Translations under genes and position numbers: made by a program
NCBI GenBank assembly: GCA_036768485.1
Contig: JAVLUZ010000328.1
Coordinates: 62,001 to 126,000 of the forward strand
Origin: Mermis nigrescens
Taxonomy: Eukaryota; Nematoda; Enoplea; Mermithida; Mermithidae
DNA: 64,000 nt
Direction: 5' to 3'
The notes under the pieces: model-generated
What the model was told of the DNA's origin: nothing
The model's database searches: none
What the model saw: only the letters and a program-made list of their open reading frames with translations
Part shown: positions 52,660 to 62,654 of the stretch, one piece after another
Position numbering within the stretch: the first letter of the stretch is position 1
Layout of the letters: every line of letters starts with the position of its first letter

Positions 52660-55600
52660 GTAAATATCGGCTGATATAAATAATGAAACGTCAATGTGAA
52701 CGTGATTAGGTAATTCCAGAAATTTGAGCCTTAATCTATAATTTTCATTATTACCTTATTAATTATGTATAAAAAGCGACGTGTAACGCGTTTAAATGGA
52801 GAATAATCAATTTGTTGATTTTCTGAATGGTTTTTGTAATTTTACATAAAAAATACATATAAAATGCGTCGATTCTCAATCAAAAATGGAACTTCATTCT
52901 GTATGCGTTTTCTTAATTGGTTATTATAATTTTGAAAAAGTATGTTATACTCCGCCATCATTTGTATTCTGAACTGTCAAATGTAATGCCATAGAATTAC
53001 CCTGCTTATAATCTCAGTCGATTCATATAATGATTGATGTAAATTTAGCGATTTACTCAATTTATTTTAGAGCTGTACCGGGGCCTGGCCCCGGGACCCA
53101 GGCCTTATATATTCAACGTTCTAGCAGAGATTTAAGTGATCAATAATACCGAATTATGGCTAGTTTGAATTAAAATTACTCCTGCATACACTAATCATGC
53201 TAGGGGAACTGTTGAGACATTTTAACGCATTCAACTTTCATACATGAGGTGGTTGGTATTCATAAAACATCAGCTTCGTTAAACTTTTCTTTCAAACATT
53301 TAAAAAAGTCATCATAAAAAGTTCATAGAGTATAATAAACTACATAAATGAACCGATGCACGAGTTGAGTACCGATAATGTGTTGCCTGTACCATATGTT
53401 AGGCGGAGTGCTGCGCTTTCCTGAATTTTAATGAGATACTAAATCGATATTTGAGTGCATTGCATAATATTTTGCATCATCGTCATTCGTTTCGTTGCAC
53501 CACTTGTGGGACTCATGCACTATATCAGGCTGCTCAGCAAAATTCAAAGTATAAAATAGAAACACGCCTTTGAAATTGTGCAACTGCAAGTCACAGTTAT
53601 TTTCTGAATCTACAAATCGCATTTCCACGCATCTCATGCCGAGTTTAATTAACTGTTGATGCGTGAAATCATATAATTATGCACGTGTGTAATGTGTGTA
53701 AAGATTCTAAAACACGTGGCAGCACTTTCTTTGGGCCCCGACCAGGCCCCGCCCCCTGCACCGGTGCCTAGGCCCTGGCCCCGGCCCCGGCGATATAGGC
53801 GGCCCTGGTACAGCTCTAATTTATTTTAATAATCTTAGTTTATTATACATCATTTTTTATTAATGCGAACCAAATCGTGCATTGTGTGCGTGATATTCAG
53901 AGTTCCTTAATTCGATCTTGGCCTTCGCTTCTCCTTGAACTGGGATGAAATAGAATTCCCATAAATTCTCCTTATTTTAAAGCTTCTGCCCTTTCTACGC
54001 GATGATTGGTCGGTCACCCTCAAAAATACTAGCTGTTATCTCATCATTTTTGCTATGTCGATTTGGCGATCAGGCCATCGTTTTGATCTTATTTTTAGTC
54101 TGAAGGATGAGGGTCTTCAGGGTCGGGACCCTCTAGGATCTGAAAGACTCCCAAAAATCAATACAGCCCGGAATTGAATTTTTTCGGTGTCATTTTCGGC
54201 ACTTTGGCCTCACCCCATCGAACCTCCTTAGAATTTTGTTGCTGCCCATGTATGGCGATCATTCGTGCCAGGCACTTTGTCGAGTAGGCTAATTTTCTTT
54301 TGTGAAAAAACAATTTATGTGCTGTTTTCAGCTGAATTCTTATTAATTTTATTTTTATTTCGATCTTCGCCTATTCTCTCTTATTCTTTTGTATAATATA
54401 GATATTTATCATCGAATTTTAATTATTTAGGTTCAAGAATGAATTAGAACGCAATATCACAATTAAATTAGGTTACGCGAATGCTAAAATTTATCGATGC
54501 GATAATGCGGATTGTCCTAGGCCTGGCTGCTTCCGTTCAGGCGGCAGCTCGCATCCGGATAAGTTTCCGTGTGATAGGTCTGGTTGTGGCGGTATGTTTA
54601 CGGTAATAAAATTTTGCAGTATTTTTTGGTATTCATATTTTATTCATAATGAGTAGCATATTTATATTTCATATTTACATATATTATATTTATATTTTTT
54701 ATTATTTTATGTTTTAATTTTGTATTTGTATTATATGTATGTATTTATTTTAATTTTTTTATTATTTATGTTTCAATTTCGTATTTGTATTACATGTATT
54801 TATTTATATTTTTCATTATATTTGTGTTTCTATTTAAATCTTGGCTATATTTGCATACGTATTTAAAATAGGATAGGGCGGGAGTGATTTGGTGGCATGT
54901 TTGCTTCAGTGTTTTTTGTACAAGGTCTGTTTGTACATGTCCAAAGATGGTCCCCAAAAGTCTTTGTACATTTTGTATATGCGAATTTTTGTGTACTATA
55001 ATGTGGTACAGTAGAGATTTTAGTGTGGTAAAACAGGGTTTTTCGACCTTTGGTAGTGTATTTTAGCTAATTTCTGGGTTCCTGTCGCCAAAAATTACTA
55101 AAAATTGTCTCAAAATTCGACATTTTTCTATTCTAAATACAAATTTTGCCATTCTAAAGATATATAGGACAAACAATTACTCATTTCGGCGCGAAGCACT
55201 GAAAATTTTTGGGAATTTCACACCTTTTTACACTTTTTGTCTTCCCAAAAATCTGTGTACATGTACAAAGACGGTCCTGAAAAGTCTTTGTACATCGGGA
55301 AATATCTTTGCCGAATACAAAAAAATCGTGGTTTGCTTAAATTGTTCTCTTGTTTATCAATCATTAAACATGATCGAGGAATAGTTTGTGTAGGTCGTAG
55401 GGTCGGCAGAGGGGCTGAAATCCCAGAAATTCAAAACAGTATATTTGATGTTTACGATTTTTTTGCTGTTTCAACGATCAAAATGGTCGAAATAGCCTAT
55501 AAATGTTTTTCCGTGGTAATATCGCATTTTAAAACCATTTTTAGTCCATTTTGACAGGATTATATGCATGACTTTATAATTGAAAACTGCAAAATTTTAT

Positions 55601-58600
55601 CAATTTTGGGCGCTTTTTGAGTATAAAGCACTCAAATGTACTAACTGGCGCGAAGCGCTGGAAAATTTTGACGTTTTTACTGCTTATTATCTCAAAAAAG
55701 ATGCAGAAAAACGTTCCATCAGCTCAAAATCGCCGGACAGTACCTGTCCGGCTGACCCTTTGAGGGGGAGTAATACCAGTGATCGACCGGGTACCCGGGC
55801 TCCGGTCGGTCATAGCAGGCCCGGGCCCGGCTGAAAACCACCGGGCCTCAACCGGGCCTCAAATAATTATCGTTAATATTTTAGACCTATCCTTGAATAC
55901 GGATCCGTTGTCTGGAATCCATACCAAATTGGAGATATTACACGACTTGAAAAAGTACAAAGAAAATTTACAAAAAAATTATTTTGGAATAAAACTTTAT
56001 CGTATGATGAAAGATTGAATATCCTAAACTTAGAACGACTCGAAACCCGTCGTATCCACACTGATCTTGTTTTTGCCTTTAAAATTGTTAAACACAAAAT
56101 ATTGACATTTAATGAATTTTTTGAGCTTGCACCTGATAGAAGTACTAGATACGTAAATAACATGAAACTGTTCATCAAACAATCACGTTTAGATTGTAGA
56201 AAACATGACTTTGCGAACAGGGTGGCTAAAATTTGGAACATTCTCCCGCAGAATACAGTTGACTGTAATAACCCAATAGCTTTTAGGAATATGATTTCGG
56301 AAATTGATTTTAGTGTTTATCTTAAGGGGCGTACGTAAGAGCATTGTGCCTTACGCTCCTGGTACCATCGTATTATCTGTTGCTTTATGCACATACTTTG
56401 TTTTATGCAGATTGTGTATTATGTTCACATTGACAATGCGTTTTTACCTACTTTTTATATGTTTTCTTTAATACTTTTACCGAATAAACTTTCTTCTTCT
56501 TCTTCATCTTCTATACAACGCTTCAATCAGAGGCGTAGCCAGGATTTTGGTTAGGGGGCATACACAAAAATTTTTTTAAGACTAATTTTGCATGGAAGGT
56601 TAGTAACGTTAAGTACCTATAATAATACTGAGTTTTTCGACCTTTAGTAGTATAGCCTAGCTAATTTTTGGGTTTCTGACAATCAGAAATACAAAAATGT
56701 TAATCAGCGCGAAACGCCGGAAATTTTTGAAATTTTCACCGTTTTCATGTAGAATTTACGGTCTTTTAATTGACAAACACTTCGGAAATCATAAGAGGCG
56801 CAAAGCACCAAGGAATTTAGTAATCTTTTACTGTCCTTAACATTTTGTAGCCTGTAAATACTAATATTCTGCGATATTTTACCTGATTTAGGCTATTAAA
56901 CGCAATGCTGAAGCTTTACAAAAAGAAAGAACAATTACCAGCAGCGCCATGCGCCAGAAAATTTTGACGTTTTAGCTCTTCAAACACAATTTATACCGCT
57001 TAAATCATACAGAACAGACAAATTAATTTCGGCGAACCCTTTTTCCTTTTGTCCTCCCGAAAATCTCGCTGCACATGTACAACGAGATTTTACGGCGGGG
57101 GAGGGTGGGGGGACTGCGGTGGCGCGCTCAATCGTCCTCTAGAAAATTTTGTAAAAAAGCACTTTAATGTTAAATACTATCGCTAAAATTTTCGCAAAAT
57201 CGGCCAAATCTCGGTTCTAAATTAAGCCCAAAACACTTAAAATTGATTAAGTCCTACATTGTACAAGATTTCTGAGCTGAAATGCGCTTTTCGACCTCTG
57301 CTAAGTATAAAGCGCAGCGAAGGGTGCTGCCAATAAGATATAAAAAAGATGAATCAATGACAATTTTGTTCTTATCGTTTTCAGGCCCATTTGTGGCCTT
57401 CTTATTAAGAAGATATAATTCAGAAAACAGAAAATGCGCAAAAACATAAGAAAGTTTGGCCATTCCTTTCATTTAAAATAGGATTATGTGTCCTGTCCTT
57501 GTAAAGAAAGACAAACAAAGCAAAGAGTAGACAAATTGGTACACAATCATTTTCGCACATTTACTGTTATGCTCAACAAGCATGCGCAGTTTCATTCAAC
57601 GAACGAATAGAGCAATAAATCACTTAAGTGATGTGAATTGATCGATTATTTTAGCTAATTTAAGCTTTTGAACTCATTGGATTTATATAACAAATAAATA
57701 TAATAAAGACTCGGCGCGAAGCAACGGAAAATTTTTGACGTTTTCGCCTTTTTGAACTCAATTTGCAGGACACAATTATTACACTCGAAAAATCAACAAA
57801 ATTTCTGAAAAATTTCGGGGGGGCAAGTGCCCCCAATGCCCCCTGGCTACGCCTATGGCTTCAATACGTGTCCTATCCTATACACTACACAATTTGAATT
57901 GACGTCAATGTACGCTATAGTTTGAGTTCTAAAATCCAAACAGCATATCTTCTATCCGACCATATCATAGTCGCTGTTATGTCTGAATGCATAAATTTAA
58001 TGCTCAATTTCCTTTAAATATCTACATGAAACCTTGTGCTTTTTCAAACCGTGTTTAGTTGCACGTGCATTTTAATAATGGAATTGCGCGCTATTGTATT
58101 AAAACTTTGTTCTTGCTTGAATAATGCTACCAAGATCCTTGCTAACTACTTAATTTATTTTTAGAAAGATCGAATAATTAACAGAGCTTAGAATTCAAAA
58201 ATCTTCTTGATACAGCAGTAAGCCTTGCGTTTGACAAATAACAAATGTAAAATCGGTCTAAATATGTATCTTATGCATAACATTATATTGGAAACAAAGC
58301 ATGTTGTTAGTATATAAGCCCGGGCCCGGGCCCGGTACCAAGCCCGGCAGCAAAGCCCGGGCCCGGGCCCGGTTTTTTTTGAGCCCGGTCGATCACTGGG
58401 TAATACCCTCCCCCTCACCCCCTCTCTGTCCGGCGAACCCTTCAAGGGGTAATACCCACCCTTCACCCTCACCCTCCTATGTGCATGAACGTTTTCAATC
58501 TGTTCATAGTATAGTTTACTCGTTTTGATAGATGCACTCCAAATATAATCCGTCTCTGAGCTTATCGATGCTTTTCTGATTCGAAATCGTTCATTACATT

Positions 58601-60608
58601 GGCTTAATTTTCGATGCATTTCATCTTTTATTTTAATTTTATTTCTTTATTATTTTAATTTTATTTTATTACATTTTCATTTTTCGGACGGAACATTTCA
58701 TCATGCATAGTTACTTTAAACCGATATTTGAAACGGATTTTACGGCAATAAAGCTTATCACAACATAATCTCTCTGAATAAAAATCACACGTGTATGAGA
58801 GGGGGGATGAGATTCTTAGCTAAAATCAAAATTTAAAATCGGAAAAAAATCCAAATTAAAAACTAAAATCCTACAGAAATGGTTATATTTTAGGTTTATT
58901 TCTGACTTTTTGTCGTAAACATTTTTCAAGACTTTTTGGATTTTTTTTTGGTTTTTTGACAGAAGCGATCAAAATTTTCAAGTGAATGAATGGATGAATT
59001 GGCGAGTTTTTTTTTGGAAAATCACGAATTCTGTGGGATAAAATATGTGGATGGGGAAGGGGTGAAATCGTCCAGCCTCTCCCAAGATCGGCTTAGACCA
59101 GGAGGGGATGGATCCAACTAAATTGGCATATGTATCGGAAACTTCTTCAAGATAATCTGCAAAAATCGCCTTTTTTAACGTTTTTCCGTATACTCTATCC
59201 ATTAAGATAATTAAATTCGAATTATTTGAAAAAATTGCTTTCTTCGCTTAAAAAATGTTATGAAAAGTATTGTTTTTGTGTCGCGCTTGAGCCAGAATTA
59301 TGGAAAATATTTTAGATATGGCGAAAGTTTGAAGATTTTACGACAAAGACTTGCGATTTTTCTTTTTTTCCGCGCATTATCTTGCGTTTTAAAAATTATT
59401 TTATGGTAAAGAGGGCGGCCGCAAGACATGCGCAGCATGGGGATTAGAGGGGGATGAAATCTTAAGTCGTCTATTTGGGCTCAGAAATGGTGGATACGCG
59501 TCAAAAACATATCGTTTTTCGGCCTTTCTATCCAGACATGCATATCATCGGAATTCTGGGGGGGTGAAATTATAAAGTGCCTGTTTGGACTTAAAAATCA
59601 AGGGCGCGCGTCAAAAACGTCGTTTTACGGGTTTCTGACGATGCTCTATCTTCCTATAGCATAAAAACGCAAAAAATCAAATAAACTGAACAAAATGTAC
59701 TTAAAACATGAGAATATTAGCGTGAAGCGCCGAAAATTGGACACTTCTGAGCAAATATCTAAAAAAGTTCAAAAAAGCACCTTCTCTGCAAATTTTTAGG
59801 AAAATTTTCGAAACTTTTGAAAAATGGCGAATTCTGCGGGGGGTTAAAACAATCCCCCTAAACCTCCATCTAAGATCATGTATGTTTCTTTTCTAACTAT
59901 GCTCTATCTTTCTAGAGCATAATATAGAAAAATTTCGAAAAAAATAACTTGAATAAATTGAATAATATGCAGTCAAAAATGAGTGTATGGTGCGAAGTGC
60001 CGACAATTCGACAGTTTTGAGGAAATAGGTATCTAAAAACGCTTAAAACAACATTTTTCCTATCATTTTTTTCAAGTTTTTGGAAAATTCGCAATTCCGA
60101 GGGGGGGGGTGAAAAATGTCTGGGGATCCGTCACGGGCCGAGGCCCTCCGTAACCTTAAATATGGCTCTGTGGTTTTGACCAATTTTCGGATTTTCATAA
60201 AATTTTTTCACCGATTTTCTGGTTTTTACTTAATTTTTCGAGCAATTTTTTCTACTTTTGATTTTTTTTCTTATCGGTTCCAAGGTTCAGCGACACGTTT
60301 CGTTCGTCGATTGTCCAGGTCACGACATTCTCATGGCGACGATGTTGAACGGAGCTGCGGTGATGGACGCGGCGCTTTTGTTGGTGGCCGGAAACGAATC
60401 TTGCCCCCAGCCACAGACCAGTGAACACCTGGCCGCCATTGAAATCATGCGTTTGAACAACATTTTTATCCTGCAAAACAAAGTTGATTTGATCAAAGAG
60501 GCGCAGGCCCGCGAACAGCACGAGCAAATACAACGATTCGTTCAGGGCACCATCGCCGAGGGGGCCCCCATTGTGCCCATTTCGGCCCAGCTCAAATACA
60601 ATATTGAG
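52403..60608 (+). CDS. EIF2S3: EIF2S3, translation initiation factor eIF2 gamma (first three exons)
   Basis: eIF2 gamma is the GTPase core of eIF2, which brings initiator Met-tRNA to the 40S ribosome in the cytosol. Exons: 52403-52659, 54431-54602 and 60285-60608; phases fit. All G motifs are here: G1 GHVAHGKST (residues 66-74), switch [18 protein letters not shown]3 DCPGH, G4 NKVD and G5 SAQ. A Cys cluster [11 protein letters not shown] plus CDRSGC could form the zinc knuckle known in archaeal homologues; human has lost part of it. The last visible residues are AQLKYNIE. The tRNA- and alpha/beta-binding domains 2 and 3 (over half the protein) must lie past the window end. A terminal-inverted-repeat element sits exactly at the exon 3 donor. 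Confidence 0.95.
53070..53817. mobile_element. 748-bp TIR element with GC-rich ends, 11-bp flanking duplication
   Basis: Ends are GAGCTGTACC and GGTACAGCTCT, followed inward by CGGGGCCTGGCCCCGGG and CCTGGCCCCGGCCCCGG. AATTTATTTTA flanks both sides exactly (53059-53069, 53818-53828). The middle is AT-rich with no transposase. The 11-bp flank is longer than usual for common DNA transposon groups, so I leave the superfamily open. Confidence 0.75.
54105..54255 (+). repeat. Family I element
   Basis: GGATGAGGGTCTTCAGGGTCG, GGACCCTCTAGGATCTGAAAG, CCCGGAATTGAATTTTTTCGG, CACCCCATCGAACCTCC, TAGAATTTTGTTGCTGCCC. Confidence 0.65.
54431..54602 (+). CDS. EIF2S3: EIF2S3 exon 2
   Basis: The acceptor is ttaattatttag. 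It encodes [40 protein letters not shown] and [12 protein letters not shown]. Of two GT donors, G|gtatgt at 54592 and ACG|gtaata at 54603, only the second joins exon 3 in frame and gives the right length against human GNFKLVRHVSF. Confidence 0.92.
54907..55330 (-). mobile_element. Family C hAT-like MITE with 8-bp TSD
   Basis: The left end CAGTGTTTTTTGTACAAGG and right end GAATACAAAAAAATCGTG are inverted. GTTTGCTT lies at 54899-54906 and 55331-55338, an exact 8-bp duplication. Inside is a hairpin remnant CGGCGCGAAGCACTG. No ORF. Confidence 0.88.
55385..55870 (+). repeat. Family G element with GC-rich end
   Basis: GGGTCGGCAGAGGGGCTGAAA, CAAAATGGTCGAAATAGCC, CCGTGGTAATATCGCATTTT, a hairpin GGCGCGAAGCGCTGG, CGCCGGACAGTACCTGTCCGG, then a CCCGGGCCCGGCTG island to 55860. 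Confidence 0.75.
55884..56519 (+). mobile_element. Truncated CR1/L2-like non-LTR retrotransposon, C-terminal piece
   Basis: The frame starting at 55884 reads [57 protein letters not shown] and the terminal [14 protein letters not shown] to stop TAA at 56336. It lacks the FADD box, being cut closer to the C-terminus than the other copies. AATAAA at 56483-56488 is followed by a TTC trinucleotide tail to about 56512. Confidence 0.85.
56528..57857. mobile_element. 1330-bp hAT-like TIR element with 8-bp TSD
   Basis: The ends CAGAGGCGTAGCCAGGATTT and, in reverse complement, CATAGGCGTAGCCAGGGGGC are inverted. GCTTCAAT lies at 56520-56527 and 57858-57865, an exact 8-bp duplication. Inside are three GC-hairpin remnants (near 56705, 56798 and 57716) and a GTACAACGAGATTTT stretch, but no transposase. 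It landed at the 3' tail of the retrotransposon fragment. Confidence 0.88.
57866..59094. other. EIF2S3 intron 2, mixed sequence
   Basis: Mostly AT-rich without a recognised gene. At 58316-58400 is a GC island made of CCCGGGCCCGGG repeats, followed at 58400-58490 by a family G-like end (TAATACCCTCCCCCTC, CCGGCGAACCC, CACCCTCCTATGTGCATG). Confidence 0.5.
59095..59430 (+). repeat. Family E element
   Basis: GACCAGGAGGGGATGGATCC, TATGTATCGGAAACTTC, GCAAAAATCGCCTTTTTTAACG, TGTGTCGCGCTTGAGCCAG, GAAGATTTTACGACAAAG and a G-rich end GGGCGGCCGC. Confidence 0.65.
59431..60130 (+). repeat. Cluster of three family B copies
   Basis: A short 5' piece at 59431-59525 (GACATGCGCAGCATGG, GGATACGCGTCAAAAACAT), a nearly full copy at 59530-59885 (GACATGCATATCATCGGAAT to GATCATGTATG), and a 3' piece at 59886-60130 (TATGCTCTATCTTTCTAGAGC, GAAGTGCCGACAATTCG, GGGGTGAAAAATG). 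They stop 155 bp before EIF2S3 exon 3. Confidence 0.7.
60285..60608 (+). CDS. EIF2S3: EIF2S3 exon 3
   Basis: The acceptor is ttatcggttccaag and the donor GAG|gtacag. It encodes [50 protein letters not shown] and [14 protein letters not shown]. Its third codon positions are mostly C or G, unlike exons 1 and 2 of the same gene. Confidence 0.95.
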
Positions 60609-60611
60609 GTA

Positions 60612-61078
60612 CAGTTCTAGCCACGAAATATGAACAATAAAGAATCGATTGAATTTATTTAGGAACGTTTTTTCGCGACTTAATAGCCGAACCTAAAGAA
60701 ACTGTTGGCACGCCTTACTTCGAAAAAACGCGACCCAAGCATTGCGAAGCGATGCTTAGTATTAAGGGAAGGCGGCCTAAACGCTTAGTTCGGACAATTT
60801 ACGACTCGCGCGTGTAGGCATATTAATATTGATTATTCTCGTGCTATTCACGTGCACATGATATTGTATATATAATGTGCGCACGTGCGCTATTATCACG
60901 CGTATATTTAAGAACGCTCGCTGAGTCGTAAACGGAACGACCTTATCGTTTAGGTCGCGTTTACTTGCAGTAAAGCATGTCAGGTTACTCCTTAGATCTT
61001 TGGCGATTAGGTCGTGAAAAAGCGTTCCTAAATAAATTGAATCGATTCTTTATTGTTCATATTTCGTGGCGAGAACTG
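60612..61078. mobile_element. 467-bp inverted-repeat element at the EIF2S3 exon 3 donor
   Basis: The arms are long: CAGTTCTAGCCACGAAATAT on the left and, in reverse complement, CAGTTCTCGCCACGAAATAT on the right, matching almost base for base for about 70 bp through TTTATTTAGGAACG. TA lies on both sides (60610-60611 and 61079-61080). The left TA is part of the splice donor GAG|gta. No ORF; a Tc1/mariner-like MITE by target and by the CAGT start. Confidence 0.88.
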
Positions 61079-61174
61079 TAGGAGGCGCTTAATGACGTAC
61101 ACGTGTATGCATGGGAAGGGGCGGACGTGTAAATGGGGGTGAGATCCCGCTTACATCATCTTAAAGGTTCGCCA

Positions 61175-61570
61175 CCAGAAAACTATTCATCTCCCTCTCC
61201 CCCCTAGAAATTTTTTCACATGCCCTTCCCCCTTCCAAACAAAATACGCGATTTCCTAAAAGTTTTCGAAAATTCCGTTGAAAAGATTATGTGCTGGTTT
61301 AAGCGTTTTTAACTATTTGTTTGCTCGAAAGCGTCAAATTTTTGGCGCTTCGCACCATATGTATATATATACCCATGTTTCGACTAGGTATATTTTGTTC
61401 AACTTGTTCATTTTTTCATTTTTTTGAATTTTAATGTTTTTATGCTTTAGAAAAATAGAGCATCGTCAGAAACTCCGAAAACCGGTGTTTTTAACGCTTA
61501 TTAACAATTTTTGTGACCGTAAAAGATTTTAAAATTTTACACCCTTCCCAGAATTTTCATACAGTGCAAG
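61175..61570 (-). repeat. Family B element (reverse)
   Basis: CTCCCTCTCCCCCCTAGAAAT, AAACAAAATACGCGATTTCC, GGTTTAAGCGTTTTTAACT, TTTTTGGCGCTTCGCACC, CATCGTCAGAAACTCCG and CAGAATTTTCATACAGTGCA. Confidence 0.7.
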
Positions 61571-61754
61571 CCTTGATCCTCTGTTTTTTAATTTTTGCAC
61601 GAGAAAAAGATTTTGAGGATCGTACAAAGATTTTTTAGATTTTCGGAGCTATCCTTACACATCTTTGTACACAAAGCACAGGCAGTTTTTGGCAAATTTT
61701 CGATTGTACAAAAAATCGAAGTTTCTGTAGAAAAAAACGAAAACAGTGCCCACA

Positions 61755-62157
61755 GACATGCCTAGCACGGGAATTCTGGGGCGGGAAGAGGGAGGGTAAA
61801 ATTCTAAAGTGCCTTATTTGCGCCCATAAATGGTAGGTAAGCGTGAAAAACATCGTTTTTCTGCGTTTATGACGATGCTTTATCTTTCTAGAGTTCAAAA
61901 ACAAAAAAATCGAAAAAAGTCGAACTCATTTAACAAAATATAGTCAAAACATAAGTATATAGTGCGAAGCGCCGAAATTTCGACACGTTTAAGCAAATAA
62001 ATGGCTAAAAACGCTTAAAAAACACCTTTTCTACGAATTTTTAGAAATTTTTTTGGAACTTTCAAGAAATCACAAATTCTGTAAGGGTGAAATAATTTCT
62101 GGGGGTGAAAATGTCTCTTGGGGATGAAACCCCCCAAACCCTCCATGATCATGTATG
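61755..62157 (+). repeat. Family B element (full length)
   Basis: CAGACATGCCTAGCACGGGAAT, AAAGTGCCTTATTTGCGCCC, GTTTATGACGATGCTTTATC, TATAGTCAAAACATAAG, GTGCGAAGCGCCGAAATTTCG, GCTAAAAACGCTTAAAAAAC and CATGATCATGTATG. Confidence 0.75.
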
Positions 62158-62165
62158 AGTGCCTG

Positions 62166-62346
62166 AATGTCCCACCCAAAATCCCCCCACCCAAAATCCG
62201 TCGTCTCCCATCCCTTTGCGGAAACTTATGTTTTTTTGCAATTTTTAGGTGCTTTTTTCCGATTTCTGGCCGAAAAATCGGAGGTCATTAAGATTCTCCC
62301 TCTAAAAATTGTTGCGATGGGGGATCCCCTATCCCCTGTTGCATGT
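62166..62346 (-). repeat. Family A element (reverse)
   Basis: GTCCCACCCAAAATCCCCCC, GTCGTCTCCCATCCC, GGAAACTTATGTTTTTTTGC, CCGAAAAATCGGAGGTCATT and CCCCTGTTGCATGTATG. Confidence 0.65.
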
Positions 62347-62650
62347 ATGTATGATCCAGACCTTACATGGTAGTGAGGGATTTACATCCCGCCCCAATAC
62401 GAACCCCCAGAATCTGATCCCCTAAAATCGGTAATGCCCAGAATTGAATTTTCGGAGCTAGCTTTCGCAATCGGCACTTTTGGACCGGAAGATCGCTAAA
62501 AACGCGCTAGGACGCTTTCTACTATTTTTTTGGAAAATTAAAAATTCTGATGGTTAAAATTTTTTGCGGGGGCGGGTTGATGCTACCCCCAGATTCTGTA
62601 TATATCTCACTCAAGGCTTCCACCCACGCGCATTTCTATCAGGGATTCCC
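62347..62650. repeat. Family I-like and family B-like remnants
   Basis: 62365-62480 has AGTGAGGGATTTACATCCCG, CCCAGAATCTGATCC and GCCCAGAATTGAATTTTCGG, as in family I. 62480-62600 has GCTAAAAACGCGC and AAAATTTTTTGCGGGGGCGG, as in the 3' part of family B. Confidence 0.45.
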
Positions 62651-62654
62651 ATCC

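Noticed and set aside
58188..58619. 143-codon minus-strand frame with PGPG/ARARA stretches
   Set aside because: It reads through the CCCGGG island; repeat-derived.
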